A stretch of 64,000 nucleotides of DNA from Daejeonella oryzae DSM 19973. GTDB lineage: Bacteria; Bacteroidota; Bacteroidia; Sphingobacteriales; Sphingobacteriaceae. The notes below the pieces were generated by a model. It made no database searches and was not told the DNA's origin. It saw only the letters and a program-made list of their open reading frames with translations. Positions 45,963 to 55,579 of the stretch are shown in pieces. Position 1 is the stretch's first letter, and the number at the start of each line of letters is the position of its first letter. The DNA is taken from the NCBI RefSeq assembly GCF_000422945.1, contig NZ_AUHA01000003.1, forward strand, positions 186,001-250,000, written 5' to 3'. The position numbers were made by a program, and so were the translations under genes.

Positions 45963-47174
45963 TTAATTCTTAAATTCCTTATTTAAAAGGTCAACACATT
46001 GATTTGCAATTTCAAGTTCTTCGTTGGTAGGAATGATGAGAATTTTTGTCCTTGCACCCTCTAAACTTACATCCCTCAAAGAACCCGATCTTACAGAATT
46101 TTTTTCAATGTCCAGGTTAATGCCGAAAAATTCCATTTCCTCGCATATTAACTCTCTGATGAGAATATCATTTTCGCCAACTCCGGCAGTAAAAACAATA
46201 GCGTCAATCCCGTTTAATGCGGCTGCATAAGATCCAATGTATTTTTTAATCCTGTAGGCATACATTTCATAGGCCAGAAGAGATTTCTCATCCCCATTTT
46301 TAATAGAAGATGTAATATCCCGCATATCACTGTTTCCGGTAAGGCCAATCATTCCGCTATGCTTGTTAAGCAGGGTGTTTACTTCCTGTATATCCAGCCC
46401 AAGTTGAGAAACCATATGGAAAATTACAGATGCGTCAATATTTCCGCATCGTGTACCCATAATTAAACCATCCAGGGGCGTAAGTCCCATGCTGGTATCC
46501 ATGCATTGTCCACCGTTTACGGCGGCCATGCTGCATCCATTTCCCAAATGGATGGTAATAATTTTAGCCTGCGGTTGATTCAGGTATTTTCTGGCCTGTT
46601 CATCTACATATTTGTGGCTTGTTCCGTGAAATCCATAAACACGAATTCCATGGTTTGTATAGTACGAATTTGGAATAGCATAGCGAAATGCTTTTTCGGG
46701 CATACTCTGATGAAAAGCAGTATCAAAAACAGCCACCTGTGTAGCATTTGTAAATATCTTTTCTGTTACCCCGATTCCTAAATAATTGCCCGGATTATGA
46801 AGAGGGGCCAGTTGGAAAAGGTTTTTGATTTCTTTTTTTACTTCCGGAGTTATAACAGCCGTTTTAGAAAATTTTTCGCCCCCATGTACCACACGATGGC
46901 CAACAATTTCTATTTCTCCCGGATTTTGAATCACGCCAATACCGGGTTCTGTGAGTAATCTTCCAACCTCCAGAATTCCGGCTTCGTGGTCTTTCAGATC
47001 TAAAGTAAGACTGATTACTTTTTCATTTCCCTTAGTATAAATTTTATGGGTAATTACCGAATCCTTTAAGCCGATTCGTTCAATCAGCCCGTTACAGATT
47101 GGCGCCTCTGAAGGCATTTTAAAAAGCTGGTATTTAATAGAACTGCTGCCCGAATTAATTACTAGTATGTTCAT
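45963..47174 (-). CDS. ackA: Acetate kinase
   Basis: 403 residues. 'ILVINSGSSSIKYQLF' (N-terminal phosphate loop), 'VVHGGEKFSKTAVI', 'VAVFDTAFHQSMP' (catalytic D), 'GFHGTSHKYV', 'TIHLGNGCSMAAVNGG' and 'VFTAGVGENDI'. It converts acetyl phosphate and ADP to acetate and ATP. It overlaps the pta stop by 20 bases, so the pair is translated together. With ldhA it provides fermentative ATP and NADH balance at low oxygen. Confidence 0.97.
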   Translation of the reverse strand: MNILVINSGSSSIKYQLFKMPSEAPICNGLIERIGLKDSVITHKIYTKGNEKVISLTLDLKDHEAGILEVGRLLTEPGIGVIQNPGEIEIVGHRVVHGGEKFSKTAVITPEVKKEIKNLFQLAPLHNPGNYLGIGVTEKIFTNATQVAVFDTAFHQSMPEKAFRYAIPNSYYTNHGIRVYGFHGTSHKYVDEQARKYLNQPQAKIITIHLGNGCSMAAVNGGQCMDTSMGLTPLDGLIMGTRCGNIDASVIFHMVSQLGLDIQEVNTLLNKHSGMIGLTGNSDMRDITSSIKNGDEKSLLAYEMYAYRIKKYIGSYAAALNGIDAIVFTAGVGENDILIRELICEEMEFFGINLDIEKNSVRSGSLRDVSLEGARTKILIIPTNEELEIANQCVDLLNKEFKN

Positions 47175-49296
47175 TAATGTTAGTCTGATTATGGTTAAGG
47201 GTTGATAATTCCTGGCTTTGAATGGCAGTTATTAAAACGGTGTTAAAAATATCATCAACTGTACAGCCCCGGCTTAAATCATTAACCGGTTTGTTAAGTC
47301 CCTGCAGCATCGGCCCGATAGCCAAAGCTCCGGTTTCACGCTGAACGGCTTTATACGTATTGTTTCCGGTATTCAGATCAGGGAAAATAAGCACGCTTGC
47401 CTGGCCGGCAACCTGCGAATTGGGAAGTTTTTGTTTTCCTACAATGGGATCAACTGCTGCATCATACTGTATCGGGCCTTCCACTTTAAGGTCGGGACGA
47501 TTTGCTTTAACAAGTTCAGTAGCACGCCTTACTTTTTCTACTTCTTCCCCTGATCCGGAAGTTCCTGAAGAATACGAAAGCATGGCTATACGGGGTTCAA
47601 TGCCAAAGCGTTTGCTTGTATCCGCAGATGAAATAGCAATTTCTGCCAATTGTTCGGCAGTAGGATTAGGATTGACAGCACAGTCGCCAAAAACAGAAAC
47701 CCGATCTTCCAGACACATGAAAAATACCGATGAAACAGTGGATATTCCGGGTTTAGTTTTAACAAACTGTAAAGCCGGCCGTATGGTATGCTGGGTGGTA
47801 TGGGTTGCTCCCGAAACCATTCCATCGACCTGACCTTTGAAAACCATCATCGTTCCAAAGTAAGAAACATCAGTCATTAAGTCGCGGGCCATTTCCATGG
47901 TTACATTCTTGTCTTTACGTAACTCATACAAGGTCTCTACATATTCTTCATAATATTCTGAAGTAGCCGGATCAATAATTCTGACTTTGCTGAAATCCAT
48001 ATTCAAGCCTAAGCGTTTGATGGATGCGGCTATTTCTGCAGGATTTCCTAATAAAGTTAAGTTTACAATTTCCTGTGATGTCAGTCGTGCTGCCGCTCTA
48101 AGAATTCTTTCATCATTTCCTTCGGGCAGTACAATGTTTTTTAACTGGCTTTTGGCCCATTTTTTAAGTTTGTACTGAAACATGTGAGGTGTAATGGTCT
48201 CTGATTCATACGTTACTATCTTTTTATCCAGATCCAGAACGTTTACATATTTGTTGAAGGTATCAATTGCCAGTTGTATCTTTTTTGTATCTCCGGGACC
48301 AATCCGGGGTTTAATAGATGCTATCTGAGTAATAGTTTGAAATGTTAATGTTTTAACGAAAATAATAGGTACCACATTCTGAAGGCCTTCAATTAAACGC
48401 ATGATAGGTTCTTCGGGCTCTGAACCGGCAGTAAGTACAATGCCTGCAACTTTAGGATAGCTTGAAGAAAGGTTTGCCTGTAATGAACAAATGATAATAT
48501 CCCCGCGGTCTCCGGGAGTTACAATCAATACATTTTCGGTAATATGATTCAAGAAATTTGGTACCTGCATGGCGCCGGTAACAAAATTATCTACCTGGTT
48601 AGAAAGGTGTTCCTGGCCAAATAATATCTTACCTCCAATAACATCATAAATATCTTTAATGGTGGGGCTCGACAAACCTTTATCAGCAGGAATTATGGAG
48701 AGGATAATATCAGAAGGAAGCTGCGACTTTAACAATTCGTCAACATCCTGAACCTGTTCGGGATTTACTTTATTTACAACAATTGCTAGTACCTGTATTT
48801 CACGTGTTTCAAAATTATGAAAGATGTTTAATGCCGCCTGAATTATTTGAGCTGTTGATTTATTCTCTCCTGAAACAACCAGAATGGCAGGAGCGGAGAG
48901 GTTTTTGGCAATTAGGACATTCGATTCAAATTCAAAAGCCGCACCTTCCCCGATAAAATCGCTTCCTTCCAGTACGATAAAGTCGTATTTATCTTCCAGC
49001 TTTTTAAATTTGCTGATAATGGTATCGATCATTTCGCCCTGACTTTCGCCCTCCAGATGCTGCATGGCCTCCTGTCGGGTATACGCATACGCCTCGTCAA
49101 ATTTTATGGAAAGTCCGAAATGCTCTATAATGGTTTGAATGTGGACATCTTTTTTTTCTCTCGGATCCTGATTGATGATAGGTTTAAAATATCCGATCTT
49201 TTGAGCTTTTCCCAGAAGCATGTTCATCAGTCCCAAAGCAATCAATGATTTGCCGCTGTAAGATTCTGCTGATGCTATAAAAATTGTGTTCGTCAT
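47155..49296 (-). CDS. pta: Phosphate acetyltransferase (long form)
   Basis: 713 residues from ATG at 49296 (MTNTIFIASAESYSGKSLI); a longer frame to 49347 adds a poor 17-residue lead. N-terminal P-loop BioD-like domain ('SAESYSGKS'), a DRTGG-type middle domain ('TPGDRGDIIICSL') and the C-terminal phosphotransacetylase domain ('VLPEGNDERILRAA', 'MVSGATHTTQHTIRPALQ', 'SYSSGTSGSGEEVEKVR'). It makes acetyl phosphate from acetyl-CoA. Upstream partner of ackA and at the 5' end of the island. Confidence 0.96.
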   Translation of the reverse strand: MTNTIFIASAESYSGKSLIALGLMNMLLGKAQKIGYFKPIINQDPREKKDVHIQTIIEHFGLSIKFDEAYAYTRQEAMQHLEGESQGEMIDTIISKFKKLEDKYDFIVLEGSDFIGEGAAFEFESNVLIAKNLSAPAILVVSGENKSTAQIIQAALNIFHNFETREIQVLAIVVNKVNPEQVQDVDELLKSQLPSDIILSIIPADKGLSSPTIKDIYDVIGGKILFGQEHLSNQVDNFVTGAMQVPNFLNHITENVLIVTPGDRGDIIICSLQANLSSSYPKVAGIVLTAGSEPEEPIMRLIEGLQNVVPIIFVKTLTFQTITQIASIKPRIGPGDTKKIQLAIDTFNKYVNVLDLDKKIVTYESETITPHMFQYKLKKWAKSQLKNIVLPEGNDERILRAAARLTSQEIVNLTLLGNPAEIAASIKRLGLNMDFSKVRIIDPATSEYYEEYVETLYELRKDKNVTMEMARDLMTDVSYFGTMMVFKGQVDGMVSGATHTTQHTIRPALQFVKTKPGISTVSSVFFMCLEDRVSVFGDCAVNPNPTAEQLAEIAISSADTSKRFGIEPRIAMLSYSSGTSGSGEEVEKVRRATELVKANRPDLKVEGPIQYDAAVDPIVGKQKLPNSQVAGQASVLIFPDLNTGNNTYKAVQRETGALAIGPMLQGLNKPVNDLSRGCTVDDIFNTVLITAIQSQELSTLNHNQTNINEHTSN

Positions 49297-49497
49297 TTTT
49301 GAAAGATTGTGTGGAACGGATGATCGGGCGATGTTGAATGAGGCCAAAAATAATCAAATCAGCGGAGAATGGCTTAACTCTTTTTATCATCCCGAGAGGA
49401 ATGAACGTTTGTTTTCAGGAATAATTTTCTACAATCAAAACTAGCAGAAAGGCTGTTTGAAGAAAATTGGGATTATGTTTAAAGCAAAATAAGCCAG

Positions 49498-49540
49498 GTT
49501 AATGATCAGAAAATTTATATCTTTTTCATGGATCATTAAC
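49498..49540. repeat. Inverted repeat downstream of the 135-residue gene
   Basis: gttaatgatc (49498-49507) and gatcattaac (49531-49540), a perfect 10-bp pair with a 23-base loop, just after the stop at 49561. No T-tract follows on the minus strand, so a terminator is uncertain. It could be a regulator site. Confidence 0.4.
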
Positions 49541-49560
49541 TTCTAAAATCACGGATCTTT

Positions 49561-49968
49561 TCAGGGATTTGTTTTTGCAAAAATTAATCCTGCTACAATC
49601 GCTTGCATTAAACCGAATAAAAACCAGCTTAATATCATTGTAAATGTAATGTCTAAAGAACTGAAGGTTATCCACATTGCCGGAAGCAATGAAACGATAG
49701 CATAAACCAACCCGAACTCAAAACCCCGTAAAATTGCCGGACCTTTAAATAATATTTTGAATCTGTCCCAAAACCATGAAAGCGCCATGCTGATTACAAA
49801 TGCGTGCAGGTAAAAAAGAATATCCCTGCTTCCATCAGAATTGAATAATGGATTATTATATTCAATAAACAAGCTTGGGAAAAATTGTACAGCAAGAAAT
49901 AACCCTCCATAGCTCAGGATAAATAAAGTGATTCCTGCTATCAGTCCGGAAATTAAAATTTTTTTCAT
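49561..49968 (-). CDS. Small integral membrane protein, unknown
   Basis: 135 residues with four predicted helices (about 5-27, 48-66, 84-104 and 108-130); the loop between the first two includes 'IEYNNPLFNSDGSRD'. No family recognised; resembles DUF1761-like small membrane proteins only in outline. Lies 8 bases after the next upstream gene, so likely co-transcribed with it. Confidence 0.75.
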   Translation of the reverse strand: MKKILISGLIAGITLFILSYGGLFLAVQFFPSLFIEYNNPLFNSDGSRDILFYLHAFVISMALSWFWDRFKILFKGPAILRGFEFGLVYAIVSLLPAMWITFSSLDITFTMILSWFLFGLMQAIVAGLIFAKTNP

Positions 49969-49976
49969 TTTGAATA

Positions 49977-50411
49977 TTAATTTTTAACAGGATGAGTATT
50001 AGAATTAATTGCCAGTTCTGCACCTGTAATGTCTTTGTATATCAAGAAAATTTCTTTTTTAATTTTCTTAAAGTGTTTGTTTAAATCCTTTATTTCATCC
50101 TCAATTCTGCCATTTTCAAGTTGCAGGAAATCTATACTTTTGGGTAGTAAATTCTTGATTTTTGACTGCAGGTTTCCCTGGTGTTTCAATACATCAGCAG
50201 TGATGTTTACTTTTACCATGTTTAATTGATAAAGCTCAGAATTAATCATCTGAGCCCTGTTTACATGAATATCTTTTAGCAGGGCAAGGAATTTTTTATC
50301 AAATAAACTTTTAAGAAACTTCACTTCATCGTCAAAGAACACAAGCTCTGATAGTTGTTGTCTGCTTAGCTTATAAAGTTTTTGTAATTGCAATTCGTGT
50401 TCTGAATTCAT
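49977..50411 (-). CDS. Small coiled-coil protein, unknown
   Basis: 144 residues, highly charged and helical with Leu/Ile heptads over about 5-130 ('LQLQKLYKLSRQQLSEL', 'IEDEIKDLNKHFKKIKKEI'). No signal or membrane segment, no family recognised. Followed by the small membrane protein on the same strand. Confidence 0.7.
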   Translation of the reverse strand: MNSEHELQLQKLYKLSRQQLSELVFFDDEVKFLKSLFDKKFLALLKDIHVNRAQMINSELYQLNMVKVNITADVLKHQGNLQSKIKNLLPKSIDFLQLENGRIEDEIKDLNKHFKKIKKEIFLIYKDITGAELAINSNTHPVKN

Positions 50412-50476
50412 GCTGGTTTAGTTTATATTATTAGCGTACTACGACTTTTAAACAGATATTCTGAGGCAGAAAAATT

Positions 50477-51085
50477 TTAGTCTATCACCTTCATATTTAA
50501 ATTGAATTCAACATCCAGTTCATTATTGGTTTGAATCATACCCCCGATTCTTCTGGGCGGTACTATGTCAAAATCAGAAAATTTTACCTGTCGACGGGCA
50601 ATCAGATTTATAGACTTAATTCCGTCGGATACAAATCGGTAATCAACTTCAAAGCGTTTGGTAGTTCCGGCTAATTCTATTGTAACCACCCCTTTAATGG
50701 TATTTAACTTGTTATTAAATTCGGGATAACGGCTTAAGCTTAAAAGCCTGATAGTTAGTTTTGGGAATTCTTTCGATTTTAAAGTTTTCCGTAAATCTCC
50801 GGTCATAACCGGATTAAAGCAATTAAAATTCTGTACATCCAGCTTTAGAGAACCGGTAATTTTTAATGATTCTGAAGTATTATTACTGTAGAAAGTTAAG
50901 GTATCCGGCTTTGAATAATTGGCGATAATGCAGTTAAACTTGTTAATATTAGTACTGCCTCCAACCTTTAATGAGCAGCCTTTAGTAACTACCCATTTAG
51001 TTAAATAAGCCGGCTTCTTGTTTTCCAGGCTAAAACCCGAAAATAAGATTAACAGAAGAATTAAAACTGGCTTTAAATAAATCAT
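50477..51085 (-). CDS. YceI-like secreted protein
   Basis: 202 residues. Signal-like hydrophobic start, then the lipocalin-like YceI beta-barrel pattern: 'CSLKVGGSTNINKFNC', 'LDVQNFNCFNPVMTGDLRKTLKSKEFPKLT' and the ending 'VEFNLNMKVID'. YceI proteins bind lipophilic ligands such as isoprenoid quinones. The cysteines C37 and C53 may form a disulfide. It lies beyond the terminator of the neighbouring porin unit and so may be transcribed separately. Confidence 0.87.
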   Translation of the reverse strand: MIYLKPVLILLLILFSGFSLENKKPAYLTKWVVTKGCSLKVGGSTNINKFNCIIANYSKPDTLTFYSNNTSESLKITGSLKLDVQNFNCFNPVMTGDLRKTLKSKEFPKLTIRLLSLSRYPEFNNKLNTIKGVVTIELAGTTKRFEVDYRFVSDGIKSINLIARRQVKFSDFDIVPPRRIGGMIQTNNELDVEFNLNMKVID

Positions 51086-51105
51086 AATAAAAGCTGTAAC
51101 TGAAA

Positions 51106-51142
51106 AAAAAAGCAGCCTGATTTTTCATCAGACTGCTTTTTT
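51106..51142. terminator. Rho-independent terminator after the outer-membrane protein gene
   Basis: Arms 51106-51121 and 51127-51142 (aaaaaagcag...ctgat / atcag...ctgctttttt) with one mismatch and a ttttc loop; T tract follows on the minus strand. It ends the YceI-porin unit read from 53133. Confidence 0.9.
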
Positions 51143-51151
51143 AATTTTGTT

Positions 51152-52492
51152 TTAGAAACCAACTACTGCCTGAACAACATACCCGTTAAATTCTCCACCG
51201 TTACGGAAATCTGCAACCGGTATATTTTTAAACTGTTGTTTAACATATTCGCCTTTTAATAAAACGTTTTTAGTAACAAACCATCCTGCTCCAAAAGCCA
51301 TACGATCAATATTGATATCATCGTTGTAGGTAATGGCCGGGCTTGTTCCAACTGCAGCCACATTGGCTAACCTTACCTGAACTGCATTGTAACGAACACC
51401 GAAGAACAAATTTTCTGCTTTTCCGAATCTGTATACAGCATCCATAGCGTATTGGGTAGCTTTTCTGTCGGATGTTTCAGTTTTAGTTCTTCCCTGTGCG
51501 GCTTCGTAGGTACCGTACAATTCTAATCCTTGTAATTTCACAAAACCGTTAAGCTGGAACGCATCTACTTTTTTACTGAAGCCCGGATTTACACGACCAG
51601 ATGTAAAGTTTGCTGAGGCTGTGCTTCCTAATTTCTCCATGGTCATGAAGTAATTAGAACCTGTACGGTCACCTGCATATAGTGTCTGGCCGCCAGAACT
51701 TTTGTTTGTGTAGTAAGATGCTGCAAAACGTACACGAAGCAGATCATTTACTTGTTTATCTATACCACCTTTAAAATAAACTGCTGGTGATTTATGGATA
51801 TTATCATCTTGAAGTGTAGGAGTAAGGCTGTCAATATTTCCTTTGATCATACCATTAGAAACTCCAAGCATTCCGAATAAACCATTTTTTCTAACCAATA
51901 CTTCTCCGCCAATTTCTGTTGTGAAGCCGTCCAGAATATAATTTTCAACAAATGGGTTATAAAGAGTGTGGCCACCATCTGATCTGCGGAAATGCTGATC
52001 GCCATAATTAATTTCCATGTGTCCAACTTTGATGGTGGTAACTTTCATGATATTTTCCCAAACCTGTCCTTTAAAGGGAAGTTTATCGAATTGAATATAA
52101 CCGCCTTTTACCCAGGTTTCGTTATGGTGACGGGCAGATAAATAACTTGTTAAATTTAAACGGATACCGTCTGCCAGCTGCACATCCATATATAAATTGG
52201 CATTTGCAGTATTAAATCCCGGAGACATACGGTATAAGCCGCCGCCGGTATTTTCATGTTTTAGTCCCTGGAAAGATTGAGTAAAACCGGCTCCAAAATC
52301 AACTTTAAGACGATTAAAAACCGCATTGGTATCTTTTGGGGACTCAAAAACATTGATGCCGGATTTATCGTAAGGACGTAGGTTGGCAACCTCAGTCTGT
52401 TCAGGTGTAACCTGTGCAGCAGCTATTCCGGTACTTAAGCAGGCAAGCATTAATGCTGATGCTTTTAAGAGGGTAAAAGTTTTAGCTTTCAT
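51152..52492 (-). CDS. Outer-membrane beta-barrel protein, porin-like
   Basis: 446 residues. Signal peptide (to about 27, ending IAAAQ), then a mature part of alternating beta strands; the chain ends with F as outer-membrane barrels often do ('GYVVQAVVGF'). Contains 'INYGDQHFRRSDGGHTLYNPFVENYILDGF', as in Bacteroidetes porin-like proteins of unknown substrate. Its neighbour on the 5' side is a YceI lipoprotein 32 bases upstream, suggesting joint handling of a hydrophobic compound (inference). Confidence 0.85.
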   Translation of the reverse strand: MKAKTFTLLKASALMLACLSTGIAAAQVTPEQTEVANLRPYDKSGINVFESPKDTNAVFNRLKVDFGAGFTQSFQGLKHENTGGGLYRMSPGFNTANANLYMDVQLADGIRLNLTSYLSARHHNETWVKGGYIQFDKLPFKGQVWENIMKVTTIKVGHMEINYGDQHFRRSDGGHTLYNPFVENYILDGFTTEIGGEVLVRKNGLFGMLGVSNGMIKGNIDSLTPTLQDDNIHKSPAVYFKGGIDKQVNDLLRVRFAASYYTNKSSGGQTLYAGDRTGSNYFMTMEKLGSTASANFTSGRVNPGFSKKVDAFQLNGFVKLQGLELYGTYEAAQGRTKTETSDRKATQYAMDAVYRFGKAENLFFGVRYNAVQVRLANVAAVGTSPAITYNDDINIDRMAFGAGWFVTKNVLLKGEYVKQQFKNIPVADFRNGGEFNGYVVQAVVGF

Positions 52493-52524
52493 ATCATTAG
52501 TATTAATTATTGTTTGATTAATGT

Positions 52525-53133
52525 TTAGTTTTTAAGTTTTAACAGAAGATCAATGATCACTTCGTCGCCTGTTTTAAGTGCACCCATCATAAATGAAGGA
52601 GCTTTTATCTTGTAATCACTCATCTTGATTGATTTAGATCCTTTACAGGTAATGCTTTCATCTGCATTCAAAACATATGATGTTTGAAGAGCAATTTTAT
52701 TTGTTACTCCGCCAATGGTAAGGTTTCCGATTGCCTTAATAAGTTTTTGACCGGGAACAACAGTAGCCTCAAGAAGCTTAAAAGTTATTTTATTAAACTG
52801 TTCTGCTTTCAATGCTTTATAAGCTCTTGTATCCATCAGTTTATCTTTACTTTTTAGATTGTTAACCTGAAGAATAAAATTGAGAGAGCTGATGTCATGT
52901 AATTGTCCGGCTTTCATTATAAAGTTTCCTTCAGATAAAAAGCTTTTTGACTGCATTTCCCAATCGTGCATGTTAGATGTTCCGGATACTTTTATATGCG
53001 ATCCATCTGAAAGCTTATATGCAGTTTGACTTTGAGCCTGAGAACAGGCAGTAATGCCAATTACCATAAATAGTGTTAGAGCTTTGAAAATATATCCATT
53101 GACTTTTTTCGGTGCATTATTTAGTTGTTTCAT
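52525..53133 (-). CDS. YceI-family lipoprotein
   Basis: 202 residues. Lipobox with C30 ('VIGITACSQAQ'), then the YceI fold: 'SHIKVSGTSNMHDWEMQSKS', 'LKSKDKLMDTRAYKALKAEQFNKITFKL', and 'CKGSKSIKMSDYKIKAPSFMMG'. H49-D-W is the family's characteristic H-x-W area. Likely periplasmic, bound to a membrane by lipid, binding a lipid ligand. First gene of a unit with the barrel protein. Confidence 0.9.
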   Translation of the reverse strand: MKQLNNAPKKVNGYIFKALTLFMVIGITACSQAQSQTAYKLSDGSHIKVSGTSNMHDWEMQSKSFLSEGNFIMKAGQLHDISSLNFILQVNNLKSKDKLMDTRAYKALKAEQFNKITFKLLEATVVPGQKLIKAIGNLTIGGVTNKIALQTSYVLNADESITCKGSKSIKMSDYKIKAPSFMMGALKTGDEVIIDLLLKLKN

Positions 53134-53494
53134 GTCGCTTTAATTAATTGCTTATTATTTATAATCCAAAGGTATCTACTGGCCCTCTGCCAGATAATGA
53201 CATGCGGACTGAAAAAAAGTAATCTTCAGCACATATTGAGTTTTTTATTAATTAAATATGTGTACCAAAAGCCTGAAAACCCGGTTTTTTTAAAATATTT
53301 GATTCTTATTTAAAAAAGCGAATTCTATTTGCGGGTAATCGCATTAGGGAGCAGGAATTCACTAATAGGAGATAGTGTCCGTCTGTAAATATTTAAGTTT
53401 GATTTGCTTAAGCAGGTATAGAATGTTGTAAACCTTTTCAAAAAATTATATAAAATTTAATAAGATTTTTTAATAATATTTGTGGCTGATTATA
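53134..53494. other. About 360-base divergent intergenic region
   Basis: AT-rich gap between the YceI lipoprotein and the copper-efflux cluster, with promoters on both sides. No supported small gene, clear operator or FNR box was found. Confidence 0.4.
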
Positions 53495-53887
53495 ATGAAG
53501 AAGTTAGTCGTCACCATATTAGCTGTTTTTTATCTGGGTGTTTCATCCGGTGCGACGGTGCATTTTCATTATTGCATGGGGGAGCTTTTTGAGTGGGGAC
53601 TTTCTAAAAACAAGGCTGCCAATTGCGATAATTGTTCCATGAAAAAGGCCGCAGCACAAGATTGCTGCAAGGACCAGCATCAGCAGTTTAAAGTTGAAAA
53701 ATCTCAAAAAGCATCACAAACTCTATTTCAGTTTAACCAGCCTTCTTTAGATATTCCTATACTATCTTATCAGATCGTTTCTGAACAATTTACCGGTATA
53801 AGTGCTCAGGGTCATCCTTACGGGAACGCACCTCCCAGAACAAATCAGATTCCTGTTTTCATCCGCAACTGTACCTACCTTATTTAA
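53495..53887 (+). CDS. HYC_CC_PP-family secreted protein of the copper cluster
   Basis: 130 residues from ATG at 53495 (MKKLVVTILAVF), preceded by a short extra frame. Signal peptide to about 20, then the three family marks: 'VHFHYCMGE', 'DCCKDQHQ' and 'APPRTNQIPVFIRNCTYLI'. Additional cysteines in 'NCDNCSM' could bind copper. It opens the plus-strand copper cluster. Role: likely periplasmic metal handling (inference from position). Confidence 0.9.
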   Translation: MKKLVVTILAVFYLGVSSGATVHFHYCMGELFEWGLSKNKAANCDNCSMKKAAAQDCCKDQHQQFKVEKSQKASQTLFQFNQPSLDIPILSYQIVSEQFTGISAQGHPYGNAPPRTNQIPVFIRNCTYLI

Positions 53888-54017
53888 TACCCTTCTTTAT
53901 TTTTCCGGATTTCTTCCGGCCTGATCTGGGCTATAACAGCCTTTTCTTAATGTATTCTATTTAATAATTTTCCTTATTCACGATATGAAATTCTCATATC
54001 CTAAATCATCAATTGCT

Positions 54018-54269
54018 ATGAAATCTTTTTTGATTGTATTCTTCGCCACTATTTCCATCTTATTTTTCGCATGTACGTCTTCAGAAAAAAAAACCAATAC
54101 TTCTGCTGACAGCAATGCTGTTCAAACTGCCGGATTAACGTATACATGCCCCATGCATCCTGAAGTGATTAGTAACAAACCTGGTCAATGTCCTCAATGC
54201 AATATGGATCTGGTTGAAAAGAAAGCAGAAGCTTCAACAGATAACTCTCATGATGGTCATCAGCATTAA
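54018..54269 (+). CDS. Heavy-metal-binding lipoprotein
   Basis: 83 residues from the ATG at 54018 (a longer frame starts at 53985). Lipobox near C19 ('SILFFAC'), then the heavy-metal-binding motif 'YTCPMHPEVISNKPGQCPQC' and 'MDLVE'. The C-x-M-H-P...C-x-x-C-x-M-D-L pattern binds Cu/Ag. The His-rich tail ('DGHQH') adds ligands. Directly upstream of cusA and likely co-transcribed; may trap copper in the periplasm. Confidence 0.88.
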   Translation: MKSFLIVFFATISILFFACTSSEKKTNTSADSNAVQTAGLTYTCPMHPEVISNKPGQCPQCNMDLVEKKAEASTDNSHDGHQH

Positions 54270-54274
54270 TAGAA

Positions 54275-55579
54275 ATGATTGAAAAATTAATTTCATTTTC
54301 ATTACGAAACAGGTTCCTCATCCTGCTAATTGCATGCGGAATATTTACCTGGGGGGTGTATTCGGTAAACACCTCTAAAATTGATGCAATACCAGACCTG
54401 TCAGAAAATCAGGTAATTGTATTTACCGAATGGATGGGACGAAGTCCGCAGATTATTGAGGATCAGGTCACATATCCCCTGGTAACTAATCTGCAGGGAA
54501 TCCCGAAAGTTAAATATGTGCGGGCAAATTCCATGTTTGGGATGAGTTTTATATATATAATTTTTGAGGATAATGTAGATGTCTACTGGGCCCGTTCTCG
54601 GGTTCTTGAGCGTCTGAATTCCCTTGGAAATACTTTGCCCGAAGGTGTAAATCCCAATATGGGACCCGACGGAACAGGAGTGGGACATGTATTGTGGTAT
54701 ACTCTTGATGCAAAAGGCATGGACCTTGGCGAGCAGCGTGCGGTGCAGGATTGGTATATTAAATTTGCCCTGCAGAATGTTCAGGGAGTGAGTGAAATTG
54801 CCTCTTTTGGAGGTTTCCAGAAACAATATCAGATCAACATCGATCCCAATAAACTCACCTATTATAAGCTGACGCTGAACGATATTATGCGTTCAGTAAA
54901 ATCCAATAATAACGAAGCCGGCGGACGGAAGTTTGAGATGAGTAATATGGGGTATATTATTAAAACCACCGGCTATCTTAAATCCATACGGGAAATTGAA
55001 AACCTGGCTGTGCGTACTCAAAATTCTATTCCTGTTAAAATCCGCGATGTAGCAACCGTGCAAATGGCGGGAGAAAGCAGGCTTGGCATATTTGATTATA
55101 ATGGAGAGGGCGAGGCCGTTGGTGGCATTGTGGTTTTGCGTTACGGTGAAAACGCTGATGAAGTTATCAAGAGCGTTAAAGCAAAAATGATTGAAGTGGG
55201 AAAAGGTCTTCCCGAAGGAATGAGCTTTAATATTGTTTATGATCGTGGTAAACTGATTGAAGAATCCATATCATCCATAAAGACAACACTTTTTGAAGAA
55301 ATGATTGTGGTTTCGCTAATTGTTATCATTTTTCTTTTTCACTGGAGAAGTGCTGTCAGCATCATAATCCAGATTCCGATTACTATTGCGGCCAGTTTCA
55401 TTATTCTCAATGCTTTTGATATTACATCCAATATTATGTCATTAACGGGTATAGCACTTGCCATTGGGGTGATTGTTGACAACGGAATAATCATGGCAGA
55501 AAATGCGTACAAGCATCTTTCCATCCGCCAGGCGGAACTAAATGAATTAAGAAAGGGGGAAATAACAAATGCAGAGTAA
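54275..55579 (+). CDS. cusA: CusA-type RND efflux permease, N-terminal part of split gene
   Basis: 434 residues: helix 1, the first periplasmic lobe ('IPDLSENQVIVFTEW', 'NNNEAGGRKFE'), then helices 2-4 with proton-relay D ('AIGVIVDNGIIMAENAYKH'). It ends in the cytoplasmic loop after helix 4. The next frame, shifted by one base and overlapping by 11 bases, continues the same protein. Heavy-metal RND pumps are normally a single chain of about 1,040 residues, so this is a split gene, either a frameshift or two coupled subunits. Confidence 0.9.
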   Translation: MIEKLISFSLRNRFLILLIACGIFTWGVYSVNTSKIDAIPDLSENQVIVFTEWMGRSPQIIEDQVTYPLVTNLQGIPKVKYVRANSMFGMSFIYIIFEDNVDVYWARSRVLERLNSLGNTLPEGVNPNMGPDGTGVGHVLWYTLDAKGMDLGEQRAVQDWYIKFALQNVQGVSEIASFGGFQKQYQINIDPNKLTYYKLTLNDIMRSVKSNNNEAGGRKFEMSNMGYIIKTTGYLKSIREIENLAVRTQNSIPVKIRDVATVQMAGESRLGIFDYNGEGEAVGGIVVLRYGENADEVIKSVKAKMIEVGKGLPEGMSFNIVYDRGKLIEESISSIKTTLFEEMIVVSLIVIIFLFHWRSAVSIIIQIPITIAASFIILNAFDITSNIMSLTGIALAIGVIVDNGIIMAENAYKHLSIRQAELNELRKGEITNAE

